Assembly: GCA_001275005.1 (NCBI GenBank)
Contig: JWZX01001310.1
Span: forward strand, 1-19,317
DNA: 19,317 bases
From: Chrysochromulina tobinii
Taxonomy: Eukaryota; Haptophyta; Prymnesiales; Chrysochromulinaceae
Direction: 5' to 3'
In this document: positions 8,756-14,978 of the stretch, one piece after another
Numbering within the stretch: the stretch's first letter is position 1
How the letters are laid out: the number at the start of each line of letters is the position of its first letter
Notes under the pieces: model-generated
Databases searched by the model: none
What the model saw: the letters and a program-made list of their open reading frames with translations, nothing else
Told to the model about the DNA's origin: nothing
Position numbers and translations under genes: made by a program

Positions 8756-9047
8756 CAGCCGCTTGTGCTCCCTCTCCATATCGCGGAGCCGCATCTGCAT
8801 CGAATCGACGAGCTCCTGCTTCGAGACGTGCTCGGCCGAGATGATGACCGCCTTTTCCTTGAGCGCCGTGACCCGTTCCCTCGGTGCGCGCCGTCACTTT
8901 CCTCATCTCCTCGTCCTCCTCCAACTCCGTCGCGTTGGCAGAGCGCACCGCGTCGTCCTGCATGAGATTGATCGTCTCATAGTAGCGCTCGACCGCTTGG
9001 CGCTGCTGCTCCTCATCCAAAGATGTCGCCGCATTGGCTCGCTTCAT
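4541..9047 (-). CDS. Polycystin (TRP-P/PKD2-like) cation channel, 12 exons
   Basis: Exons, in coding order: 9047-8344, 8188-7821, 7729-7591, 7513-7419, 7347-7252, 7063-6719, 6492-6316, 6044-5931, 5781-5507, 5399-5331, 5253-4965, 4738-4541. All junctions are GT..AG and phases fit, giving about 955 aa if one extra base in exon 1 is discounted. Residues 1-230 are charged helices plus a poly-Ala run. Exon 2 is acidic with poly-Gly, then S1 (FDMGLHFILILLLYQ). The lumenal polycystin domain spans exons 3-7: FADVWDWTEG, NISCNIS, a Cys-rich segment, and FVHFSVYNANFNLYAACNL, the family hallmark. S2-S4 lie in exons 8-10 and end FLKLFKYFRLFDATSL. S5 is YFFLMLFLFIAGFALFAEQMF. The pore helix/filter is TLLNILFGSV, where animal PKD2 has an LGD. 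S6 ends FILVNVFLAILNDYY. A basic tail (exon 12) follows. Such channels act in ciliary or plasma membranes. Exon 1 needs a one-base frame shift near 8865-8880; the start could instead be at 8800. Confidence 0.88.
4739..4964 (-). repeat. Polycystin intron 11: tandem ~10-nt repeats
   Basis: The donor GTGACCTGAG follows GGCGCAGAG; the acceptor is CACTGCGCAG. The plus strand shows alternating units GAGGCACTCA, GAGGTCATCA and GGTGCAATCA at about 4855-4960, that is, sense CTGATGACCT / CTGATTGCAC. A second type of repeat, GTGAACGTGAAGGGTG, occurs twice near the acceptor end. Confidence 0.75.
5254..5330 (-). repeat. Polycystin intron 10 with acceptor module 1
   Basis: This 77-nt intron has donor GTACGTTGATT and ends, in sense, GATTGCCTCCCTTGATCAG, one of the recurring acceptor modules of the window. 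CTCAACGG is tandemly repeated on the plus strand at about 5291-5308. Confidence 0.7.
5400..5506 (-). repeat. Polycystin intron 9 with two copies of module 1
   Basis: The donor is GTAATGACCTC. The plus strand carries TGATGAGGGAGGCCATCAGG at 5401-5420 and TGATGAGGGAGGCAATCAGG at 5445-5464, each followed by GAGGCATCAGAGG. The copy adjoining the exon supplies the acceptor (sense CTCCCTCATCAG). The intron is essentially a duplicated module. Confidence 0.75.
5782..5930 (-). repeat. Polycystin intron 8: GGCCATCCGA repeat array
   Basis: Ten-base units GGCCATCCGA / GGCCATCTGA / GGCCATTATG repeat on the plus strand from about 5849 to 5920. The donor is GTACACTGCC and the acceptor CGCCTCGTAG. Sense units read (C/T)GGATGGCC or CAGATGGCC. 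Confidence 0.75.
6045..6315 (-). repeat. Polycystin intron 7 with internal copies of flanking exon edges
   Basis: Besides (A/G)TGCAATCAG arrays, the intron contains near-exact copies of the upstream exon end plus donor: plus-strand CTCACCTTGAATTTGGGAAT is the real junction at 6311-6330 and is repeated at 6231-6250. A third, partial copy (CCTTGAATTTGGGGATGG, about 6147-6164) is joined directly to a copy of the downstream exon start (CTCATACAGGTCGATCTTC, about 6122-6140; the real one is at 6021-6039). The phrase CATCTCCGATTGTCCTTC is duplicated with it. The layout is a stack of tandem duplications spanning splice junctions. Confidence 0.8.
6493..6718 (-). repeat. Polycystin intron 6: AAAGGCAATC and GGCCGTCCGA arrays
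   Basis: About seven to nine AAAGGCAATC units run from roughly 6506 to 6573, then a second copy of the exon 7 acceptor edge (GCGAGCATCCGGCCCTACAA, about 6576-6595; the real edge is GCGAGCATCCGGTCCTACAA at 6479-6498), then GAGGCCGTCC / GAGGCCATCG units to about 6710. The donor is GTAGGTACTG. Confidence 0.8.
7064..7251 (-). repeat. Polycystin intron 5 with GTGGTCATTA array and acceptor module 2
   Basis: The plus strand holds repeated GTGGTCATTA / TTGGTCATCA units (about 7144-7240). It also holds repeated copies of the donor edge: CAAGTACCTGGAACA is the real junction, with CCAAGTACCTGGCATTA and CCAAGTACCTGTCATTA internally. The 3' end in sense is GCATGCATGTGCTCATCACG ... CTCTCCCCACAG, the second recurring acceptor module. 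Confidence 0.8.
7348..7418 (-). repeat. Polycystin intron 4: tandem 21-nt duplication
   Basis: The unit GCATGCAAGGAGGGAGGCCA occurs twice (from about 7351 and 7376 on the plus strand). In sense it reads GGCCTCCCTCCTTGCATGCA, which combines the core of module 1 (GGCCTCCCTC) with the start of module 2 (TTGCATGCA). The intron is only 71 nt and is almost entirely this duplication. Confidence 0.75.
7514..7590 (-). repeat. Polycystin intron 3: short repeat-bearing intron
   Basis: This 77-nt intron has donor GTATGTGGAGTG and acceptor CCCCTAATCAG. CCTCAGCGGCA(G/C) occurs twice, followed by a CTCGGAGGCA unit related to the arrays of the neighbouring introns. Confidence 0.6.
7730..7820 (-). repeat. 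Polycystin intron 2: TGGTCATCAG array
   Basis: About seven units of TGGTCATCAG, TGGCCATCAG or TGGCCCTCAG lie at about 7750-7815. The sense strand reads CTGATGACCA repeatedly. The donor is GTGATGACTACTG and the acceptor is CTCTCTGCCAG, a normal polypyrimidine acceptor. Confidence 0.75.
8189..8343 (-). repeat. Polycystin intron 1: CACTCG/CAATCT hexamer array
   Basis: Plus-strand CACTCG, CAATCT and CATTCA hexamers are repeated from about 8226 to 8333. The donor is GTGCGTGCGGAG and the acceptor CTCCGTCGCAG. Unlike the other introns it uses a 6-nt rather than a 10-nt period. Confidence 0.75.
8717..8750. repeat. GCG triplet microsatellite (poly-Ala coding)
   Basis: An uninterrupted run of about eleven GCG/GGC triplets encodes a poly-Ala stretch at about residue 100 of the polycystin. 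A second triplet run at about 8018-8045 encodes poly-Gly in exon 2. Confidence 0.8.
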
Positions 9048-9179
9048 CTCAGCGCTGAGCGCGAGGCCAAGGCCCCGACTAGCAAGCCGACCAGATTGGC
9101 TGGCGCCAACATACGTAAGTACCGGTACAAGTTTTACGCTCGCACGCGGGGCATGTAACCTCCGAGTCCGGTGTTCTCA
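9048..9179. promoter_or_regulatory. Short divergent promoter region
   Basis: Only 132 nt separate the polycystin ATG (minus) from the 9180 ATG (plus), so both genes must share this space for promoter and 5' UTRs, or transcripts overlap. No TATA-like box is evident. The call rests on arrangement only. Confidence 0.35.
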
Positions 9180-10049
9180 ATGCGGCGATCGCGCGAAAAT
9201 CTTCCAAATCGATCGAGTTTGCTCCTCGTCCTCCCTTCACTCGCGGCGTTCCTGAGCGCACCGAAAGGTTCTCATATGCGCGCAGCAGCCCTCACGCGCG
9301 CGGTCGCGAAGCCTGGCCGCATCCTAGCGAGGCGAAAGCACTTCCTCACCTTGCCACCGTCGGTCCCAGCGCGACCGCATCCACAGCCCGCCGGCGCCGA
9401 TGCCTCGGCTCCGCTGAGGTATGGATGGGGTGATTGGTTCCTCGCGTCAGTGATGAGCTCATTCGTGGCTTGGCCGTTTGTTGCAACCACCGATGCGCTG
9501 TGGGGCGAGGTCCTCCTTCCGCTACTCGCAGATAACGCCGATGCATCCACTGCGGTTGCGGCCGCGTCGATCATCCCAAAGGCGACAGCGAGCTATTTCG
9601 GAGCGCAGCTGTATGGTGCGGGCTCCTCGCTTCGAATGCAGCGCTCTCGGGAGCCTTACGACGTCCTCGCGCCAGCTGCCGCCGCTCGCTCACTGACTGC
9701 GTCGCCTTCCGAGTCTCTCTCACGGGCAGTGCCGCACGCGTGGTGGTTCTGGAAGCTCTCTCTGCTGCCGGCGCTACCCATCAACTTAGGGCTTACCCTG
9801 GCGATCCACGTGCTCTCGAATGATGGCGCCGTCAAGCACAAGGTGTACGACGACTGGCTGCCCATGCGCCCGTCCGAGCCGCTCCTCATCAACACAGCGT
9901 GGCGGCTCTCCAGCGCCGGCTCGAAGAGCATTCAGATGCGCCTGTGTGAGGCGGCTCCACGGCCCGTGCAGCTCGTGCTGGAGCATTATAACGTGGCCGG
10001 GGTCCGCGACGCGTATGCCCTCAGACCAAAGGGATCGCAGGGCTCATAA
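9180..10049 (+). CDS. Unrecognised membrane-associated protein, possibly mitochondrial
   Basis: This 289-aa single-exon protein starts at the first ATG (MRRSRENLPN); Met33 (SHMRAAALTRAVAKPG) is an alternative start. The first 65 residues are rich in Arg, Ala, Leu and Ser with almost no acidic residues, as in mitochondrial presequences. After a Pro-rich linker comes YGWGDWFLASVMSSFVAWPF (81-100), then a hydrophobic stretch at 125-145, an aromatic segment AWWFWKLSLLPALPINLG (187-204) continuing as LTLAIHVL, and a C-terminal half with YDDWLPMRPSE. The Trp/Pro-bounded hydrophobic segments suggest two or three membrane-embedded helices. It looks slightly like Mpv17/PMP22 proteins but lacks their signatures, so I assign no family. 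The next gene, in the same direction, encodes a TIM23-like protein. Confidence 0.6.
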   Translation: MRRSRENLPNRSSLLLVLPSLAAFLSAPKGSHMRAAALTRAVAKPGRILARRKHFLTLPPSVPARPHPQPAGADASAPLRYGWGDWFLASVMSSFVAWPFVATTDALWGEVLLPLLADNADASTAVAAASIIPKATASYFGAQLYGAGSSLRMQRSREPYDVLAPAAAARSLTASPSESLSRAVPHAWWFWKLSLLPALPINLGLTLAIHVLSNDGAVKHKVYDDWLPMRPSEPLLINTAWRLSSAGSKSIQMRLCEAAPRPVQLVLEHYNVAGVRDAYALRPKGSQGS

Positions 10050-10309
10050 GGCGAGCGCCGCATCTATTGAAACTATTGTGGATAGCGAACAGGGCGGGGA
10101 TCTACTATTTCGCCTGTAATATTTTGGATTTTGCTGGGAACGACCAAATCGCAAATGTTGAGCCTCTCAGCACTGAGGCATGCTCTCGGATAGGAACTTG
10201 ATTTTTGGGATTTTGCTGTGCGAGAAGTTTGTGACGGAACTTGCGAACTTTGCTCACGACGTGGCTGACAGGACCTTGATTTTTCCTCCGGATTCTTTAT
10301 CCGGCCGCG
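10050..10309. other. T-rich intergenic spacer before the TIM23-like gene
   Basis: The phrase GATTTTGCTG occurs twice (about 10127 and 10209), and CTTGATTTTT occurs twice (about 10198 and 10274). These T-rich repeats contrast with the GC-rich surroundings and could be promoter elements of the downstream gene. That is inference from position. Confidence 0.35.
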
Positions 10310-11056
10310 ATGTCAGGCAACAACAGCGAAGGACTGATGCACGATCCGTACGCTTCGTCTGGCAGCAGCGGTAGCCTGATGACTCCGCCGCCGCTGCCGA
10401 GCGCAGACGATTTCCATCCGGTTGCGCCCTCCTCTGCTCCTGCCGATGATCTCTTCCTCAACATTCCATCGGCAAAGCCGCCACAGCCTGACTTTCTCTA
10501 CGACGAGAACTACGACGAGAGCTTTCGCCGCTCGTGGGGCGAGCGGCTGACGTACCATGTTGGCGCCGCCTATTCTGCCGGTGCGCAGGCTGCCTTGTAT
10601 CTCGCTGCGCGTCCCGTCCCAGCGCTCCCGCACGCCTGCCGCCGAGGCCTGCACGCGTGCTGACAGCGCTGCGTTCCACGCGCGTGCGCAGGCTTCCTCT
10701 TCGGCACGTCGTACGGCCTGGTGCAGGGCCTCGCCGAGTCCAAAGGCCAGCGCCAGCGCATCCGCATCAACAGCGTGCTCAACTCTATGGGCATGAGTGG
10801 CCCTGGGCTTGCCAACTCCCTCGGGTGCATCGCACTAATGTGCTCATTTTTCGAGAGCGTGGCGTACAACGTGCGCGGCACGGACGACATCCTCAACCCC
10901 GCCGGCGCGGCCGCGCTCACGGGCGTCCTCTACAAATCCACATCGGGCGCGCGCGTCGCGTTGCCTGCCGGGCTGGGCTTTGGAGCGCTCGCCGCCCTGG
11001 GCGCCTTCTGCTCCAGGCAGGTGGGTGTGCCGCGTTACCTCAAGAATCTGATGTGA
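10310..11056 (+). CDS. TIM23: TIM23-like mitochondrial inner-membrane translocase subunit
   Basis: Two exons, 10310-10580 and 10692-11056, are joined by a 111-nt GT..AG intron whose donor and acceptor regions both contain GTGCGCAG. Splicing completes a Gly codon and gives 211 aa, the usual size for Tim23. Residues 1-75 are a Ser/Pro/Asp-rich intermembrane-space domain with PDFLYDENYDESF. The Tim17/22/23 domain follows: AAYSAGFLFGTSYGLVQGL spans the splice site, then RIRINSVLNSMGMSGPGLAN, LGCIALMCSFFESVAYNVRG and DDILNPAGAAALTGVLYKST, the Gly-rich helix typical of Tim23, and a last helix AGLGFGALAALGAF. Tim23 forms the core of the presequence translocase. The match to Tim23 rather than Tim17/Tim22 rests on length and the acidic N-terminal domain. 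Confidence 0.85.
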
Positions 11057-11362
11057 GCGGCGCTAGGTCGAGGGAGTGGCTGAGCGCGCGCTGCCGTCGC
11101 TCCCTGTGGGAGCAAAGGTCAGCTGTGCGAGGCCGGCGAGAGCCATGCGCGGAATTCGCAGACGACCGTGGTCAAGATGAGTTTTGCGTCTTTCAGATGA
11201 GAGGCTGCGCTGGCGCTTGTGTATACAGCAGTATGATTATGATGCAAGCACTTTTCACAGAGAAAATGCGTGACGAAAAGTGACGAAACCGCCTTCATCC
11301 GTCCGCAACTCGCACCCGCTGTCGGCACCCTGAACAGGGAAGCCGAGGACTAGTGCGCGGCG
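11057..11362. other. Intergenic spacer, no gene seen
   Basis: These 306 nt separate TIM23 from the NEIL3-like gene. The only structure noticed is a small direct repeat GTGACGAAA / GTGACGAAA near 11269-11290. It presumably holds the TIM23 3' UTR and the NEIL3 promoter. Confidence 0.4.
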
Positions 11363-12865
11363 ATGGTCGAGGGTCCTGGCTGCACGCGCAATGGCCAAAA
11401 GGTTCGTGCGGCACTCATCGGCAAGCACGTGGTCGGAGTAGCTGGCCATGACAACTCAAAGGTGGCCAGCTTGATTCGCGCGAGGACCCTGATCGACTGT
11501 TTGACGCTTGGCAAGGAGTTGTGGCTGCTCTTTGCGGATGCAGCGGGGGAGCAGAGCGCAGTACGATGCCACTTTGGTATGAACGGCTCGTTGCACTGCG
11601 ATTCGCAGCCTAAACATCCCGGGCAGCTGACACTCCTCATCCGCTTCCACGACGGCTGCCAGCTTCAACTCTTCGACGCCACCACTTCACCAGCCGATGC
11701 ACTGGCAGCTCGGCGCGCGGTTCAAGAGGGTTGTAATCGGGACGTGTGCCAGCCAGCCTTCGACGAAGCCGTGACCACGGCCGCGCTGACCGCCTCTCCA
11801 GCCGATCGAATGATCTGCGATGCCTTGCTCGACCAGTCCCTCGTGCCTGGCATTGGCAACATCATCAAGAATGAGGCGCTGCACGAGGCGTGCATGGACC
11901 CTCGTCGGTTAGTCAGCTCGCTCTCGCCCCCGGAGCTGCTGACGCTCGTCCGAGCAGCACGCGCCTTCTCGATGGCTTGGTGCCGTGCAGGCCGACACCC
12001 TGCTTGTCACATTTACAACCGGACACGTTGCCTTGCCTGTGGAGGGCCAGTGAGCTTCTGCAAGATGGGCGCCCTCGGACCCCCGCGCCCGACGTTTTGG
12101 TGCGCGGCGCGTGCGGCCGCCGGCACGTGCACCAAACCGCCCAACCCGGCCGCCGAGGCGCCCATTACGGCGCCCATTACGGCCGCCGAGGCCGTCGCTC
12201 CTTTCGAGGCGCCCGTTACGGCGTCATCATCCAAGCGGCCCAGGAGCCTTCCACAGAGCCTTCCACAGGCGAGCAACCCTTGGACCCTCTCCGTGCCAGC
12301 GGCACCGCTCATGCCAGCGGCGCCGCCCTCGATGATGGCGGCGCAGCCCTCGCCCGGCATGCAAGTGCTCCCCACGGCGCCGCTCTCGGTGCTGGCGGCG
12401 CAGCCCTCGCGCACCAGACATCCATTAGGTGAAGCTTGCATGCATATGCCGATGGCCCCTCCGGCGCACACCTCAGAGATTCTCTCCGAGATTGGGCACG
12501 AGATTGCGTGCCGGCCAAATGTTGCCGTTGTAACGCCCCCGTTGCGTGGGCGGGTCTGCCCGCGGCACGGTCGTCACACGGTCGTGCTCCGCCGGGTCCG
12601 ACGCACCGGGGACAACTTCGGCCGCCTCTTCCTGAGCTGCCGGGAACGAGAGTGCGAGCACTTTGTGTGGAGCGATGGCGCGTTCCCCGCGTGCGCGTGC
12701 ACACCCGCCAGGAGCGCTGGGCTGCGCATCTCCAAGAAGGCGGAGAGCGGCGGCCGTTGGTTCTTCGGCTGCCGGCGGCGCGACGCGCAAGCATGCGGGT
12801 TCTTTCGCTGGGCGGCGGCCGAGGATACGCTAGCCCTTGGTGATCTGCTCAAGCCGCTGACGTGA
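11363..12865 (+). CDS. NEIL3: NEIL3-type DNA glycosylase/AP lyase with two GRF zinc fingers
   Basis: This is a single-exon protein of 500 aa. The start MVEGPGC is the conserved NEIL3 N-terminus, with Val2 as the catalytic nucleophile in that subfamily (Fpg and NEIL1/2 use Pro). Other Fpg/Nei landmarks are TLGKEL (48-53, with a conserved lysine), HFGMNGS (70-76) and the helix-two-turn-helix core DQSLVPGIGNIIKNEAL (157-173). A Cys cluster RCLACGGPVSFC ... FWCAAR (222-250) replaces the usual four-Cys zinc finger and seems to lack the last Cys. A low-complexity Ala/Pro linker (255-375) follows. Two GRF zinc fingers end the protein: CPRHGR ... GRLFLSC ... CEHFVW (399-436) and CAC ... GGRWFFGC ... 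CGFFRW (444-483). NEIL3 removes oxidised bases from single-stranded and fork DNA and unhooks interstrand crosslinks; GRF fingers bind single-stranded DNA. The RanBP2-type finger of animal NEIL3 is absent. Confidence 0.92.
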   Translation: MVEGPGCTRNGQKVRAALIGKHVVGVAGHDNSKVASLIRARTLIDCLTLGKELWLLFADAAGEQSAVRCHFGMNGSLHCDSQPKHPGQLTLLIRFHDGCQLQLFDATTSPADALAARRAVQEGCNRDVCQPAFDEAVTTAALTASPADRMICDALLDQSLVPGIGNIIKNEALHEACMDPRRLVSSLSPPELLTLVRAARAFSMAWCRAGRHPACHIYNRTRCLACGGPVSFCKMGALGPPRPTFWCAARAAAGTCTKPPNPAAEAPITAPITAAEAVAPFEAPVTASSSKRPRSLPQSLPQASNPWTLSVPAAPLMPAAPPSMMAAQPSPGMQVLPTAPLSVLAAQPSRTRHPLGEACMHMPMAPPAHTSEILSEIGHEIACRPNVAVVTPPLRGRVCPRHGRHTVVLRRVRRTGDNFGRLFLSCRERECEHFVWSDGAFPACACTPARSAGLRISKKAESGGRWFFGCRRRDAQACGFFRWAAAEDTLALGDLLKPLT

Positions 12866-13157
12866 TCAAAAAGCACGGTTTGGGTTCACTTGCACGCCGC
12901 GGTAGACGCCTAGTTTTTAGTACTTTAGTTTGTGGGCAGTTTGTGTGCGTCGCTTTAAAGAATGTGGCATTTATTGCCATGTTGCTTGGGACAATTCGGA
13001 GAAGAAACTCGGACCCGGCCACGAGTCCGGTCCCCACCGCGTGAACTCCGAGACATGATGTGCAACTTGTAACTTGTAGGCATGCAATAGCCAATACTCG
13101 CAACACGCAGGACAGCAACTGCCGCCATTAAGTACTCGTGGCACGTAAGTCGCGCCG
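12866..13157. other. Convergent 3' spacer, no gene seen
   Basis: These 292 nt lie between the stop codons of two convergent genes. The sequence is AT-richer around 12905-12985 (AGTTTTTAGTACTTTAG), as expected for 3' UTRs. No RNA gene or repeat array was seen. Confidence 0.4.
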
Positions 13158-13607
13158 TCAGGAGGCGGATCCCGATGGCGGCGCCGTTGGCTGCTGCGGC
13201 AGAGCCGCCGTTGGCTGCTGCGGCAGAGCCGCCATAGGCTGCGGCGGAGCCGCCATAGTAGGCTGCGGCGGAGCCGCCACCGGCTGCGGCGGCGCCACCA
13301 TCGGCTGCGGCGGCGTTGGCTGCGGCTGCGCCGCCATTGGCGGCGGCGTTGGCTGCGGCTGTGCCGCCATTGGCGGCGGCGGCGCCGTCGCAGCCTCAGC
13401 GTACGCGGCCATCTCCGCGTGTTGTTGCCGAAAGCCTTTTAGCGCTGCTTTGGAGAAAACGGCAGTTGGCGGCAGCGCGGCAATCTTGGCAGTCAGCTCG
13501 GCGCGAGCCCGCGCCTCAGCAGTTGCCATAGCGGCCCAGTCGGGCACTCGTCCGCTCAGCGCGGACGCCATCGCGTGCAGGCTGCTCGCTGTCTCGTCGC
13601 GCTCCAT
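13158..13607 (-). CDS. Low-complexity Pro/Gln/Ala repeat protein
   Basis: The protein is 149 aa, from the first ATG in frame (MERDETASSLHAMASALS). Residues 1-75 look like a helical domain: DWAAMATAEARARAELTAKI, then FSKAALKGFRQQHAEMAAYA. The rest is imperfect repeats of PQPMAA, PQPTPP and PQQPTA units. I do not recognise the helical part. The repeat half may be a nuclear or transcription-associated activation-type tail or simple low complexity; the sequence does not decide. Expression is uncertain, although no intron is needed and the helical half has balanced composition. The tail's tandem DNA repeats make its length likely variable between strains. Confidence 0.5.
   Translation of the reverse strand: MERDETASSLHAMASALSGRVPDWAAMATAEARARAELTAKIAALPPTAVFSKAALKGFRQQHAEMAAYAEAATAPPPPMAAQPQPTPPPMAAQPQPTPPQPMVAPPQPVAAPPQPTMAAPPQPMAALPQQPTAALPQQPTAPPSGSAS
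13180..13385. repeat. GC-rich minisatellite in the Pro/Gln protein
   Basis: A 27-nt unit, GTTGGCTGCTGCGGCAGAGC plus CGCC and variable ends, is followed by degenerate 18-27 nt units with the core GGCTGCGGCGGNGCCGCCA. The array covers most of the C-terminal half of the coding region and stays in frame. Confidence 0.75.
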
Positions 13608-13825
13608 AGCGCTTTTCTCGGGTGTGTACAAGAATCATAGCCCAACACAGCGCGGCGGACTGGGCTCCCTTGTTCGCCATATACGCTTTTCTGTGATCTT
13701 CTCTCTAAACGTAATCCGCCGAGACAACAGGGCAGCGCCCACCTCGGGTGACGAAACACAAAGAGATTCTCAGGATACATATCAGAGACTCAGCAGCCCT
13801 ATTGGCCATGTTTTGTTCTTTGCAT

Positions 13826-14599
13826 TTACGACACGAGCGTCGAGGCGGTGGCCGACTCGTATTTCCAGTTGGGCGGCAGCGCCTTGACGGTGCGGTAGTA
13901 GCGCGAGGTGCGGTGGATGCGGGACTCGATCAGGATGAGGCGGAACTTGGCATCCTTGTCCTGACGGAACTTGTCGAGGTGCTTACGAACCTGCACCGCC
14001 TTCTTAATGAGGCAATAGAGATCCTCGGGGAGTGCCGGGGCGAGACCTGCACGCGCAGAGAGAGACGCATGGGGCGACGCCGGATGAGCATAACGCCACG
14101 CACGCGAGCGTTCCACTGCACGGCAGCCGCAGCCGCCGCCGCCGCCGCCGCCGCCGCTGCCGCCGCCGCTGCAGTAGCCGCAGCCGCAGCCACCGCCGTC
14201 GATATAGACCGTTGCTGACCCACGATGCGGCAGCCGCTGCTGCCGCCGGCCCGCTCGCTCTTCGCTTCCTACGTCCGAGCGAGGCATCGTTCCGCTGCGG
14301 ACGCTCATCGCTCGTGGCCGACCGCTGGAGATGCTTCCGGGCGTCGCGCGGCAGGAGCGCGCACCGTTCTTCTTGAGCATACGCAGGATCTTGCTGCCGG
14401 TCAGGTGCGACACCTGAGCGATGCCGTACGAGTCACGAAGGATGACACCAATCTGCGACGGCGTCAAGCCCTTCTTGGCGAGCTTGCAGACGTGCTCGAC
14501 GACCTCAGTCGGCGACGTCTTGAGCCATGACGGCGGCGTCCGGCGGTAGGGCAGCGCAGACTTGGAGATACCCTTTCCCTTGCTGTGCATACGACCCAT
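13826..14599 (-). CDS. RPS13: 40S ribosomal protein S13 (uS15)
   Basis: Two exons, 14599-14365 and 14046-13826, join through a 318-nt GT..AG intron that restores a Gly codon and gives 151 aa, the same length as the human protein. The N-terminus [20 protein letters not shown] and the block [20 protein letters not shown] are diagnostic. After the junction ([14 protein letters not shown]) come [20 protein letters not shown] and [14 protein letters not shown], ending [16 protein letters not shown]. It binds 18S rRNA in the small subunit. The intron is translatable on the coding strand, so a naive gene call would give a false 257-aa protein with a poly-Gly insert. It is divergent from the p28-fusion gene. 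Confidence 0.97.
   Translation of the reverse strand: MGRMHSKGKGISKSALPYRRTPPSWLKTSPTEVVEHVCKLAKKGLTPSQIGVILRDSYGIAQVSHLTGSKILRMLKKNGARSCRATPGSISSGRPRAMSVRSGTMPRSDVGSEERAGRRQQRLPHRGSATVYIDGGGCGCGYCSGGGSGGGGGGGGCGCRAVERSRAWRYAHPASPHASLSARAGLAPALPEDLYCLIKKAVQVRKHLDKFRQDKDAKFRLILIESRIHRTSRYYRTVKALPPNWKYESATASTLVS
14127..14195. repeat. GCC/GCA triplet run inside the RPS13 intron
   Basis: About twenty GCC, GCT or GCA triplets lie within the RPS13 intron. The run has no coding role after splicing; in other frames it yields spurious poly-Ala, poly-Arg or poly-Gly. Confidence 0.75.
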
Positions 14600-14978
14600 G
14601 GTGCTTCGAGGTTGGTGTTGGGCGAACGCCTCTTCCTCTCCTCACCTGAGACACAGAGAGCCGAAAGCGCCTGAGGTCAGCGCTGAGGTCCAAAGAGGCC
14701 TGCCTGGTAGCCGCGAGCGCGCGTGCATATCCGGGCGTGTGGCAACGAGGCGTGGTCCATCCGACGCTGCGCGCCCATCGGAAGCGCGGAGCCGGCGGTG
14801 GCCGCGACAGGGAGAGCGCCGCATCGCAAGAGCGCAGGCGACCTCAAGACGACGGGGACGAGGCCTGTGTGAAGTGGCGCTTCCCCTTCCCTTTCTAGTT
14901 GCCAGTCGGAAATCGTTGCACAGTCGGAAGACTAGCTTCCTGCTGAAGCGGCGGCGCGCGCGCTGGACGCGGAGCGCG
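14600..14978. promoter_or_regulatory. Divergent promoter region RPS13 / p28 fusion
   Basis: These 379 nt separate the two ATGs. On the plus strand a polypyrimidine tract ending in CCCTTTCTAG (about 14889-14898) followed by TTGCCAGTC looks like a splice acceptor, so the plus-strand gene may have a 5' UTR intron. No obvious TATA box was found. The plus-strand frame is open through much of this stretch, but its translation is Arg/Ser-rich and not protein-like. Confidence 0.35.

Noticed and set aside
9079-9261. Minus-strand frame with a CPACERKTC cysteine pattern, possible zinc finger
   Set aside because: It overlaps the start of the well-supported 9180 gene, has only three Cys in a short frame, and does not connect in phase to the polycystin.
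14047-14364. In-frame poly-Gly/Cys insert that would make RPS13 257 aa long
   Set aside because: It is the intron: GT..AG ends and removal give exactly the 151-aa RPS13 with the conserved [12 protein letters not shown] join.
14562-14978. Longer N-terminus for the p28 fusion starting at 14562
   Set aside because: The extra 139 residues are Arg/Ser-rich, overlap the RPS13 start region and lack domain character; the ATG at 14979 begins the conserved part.
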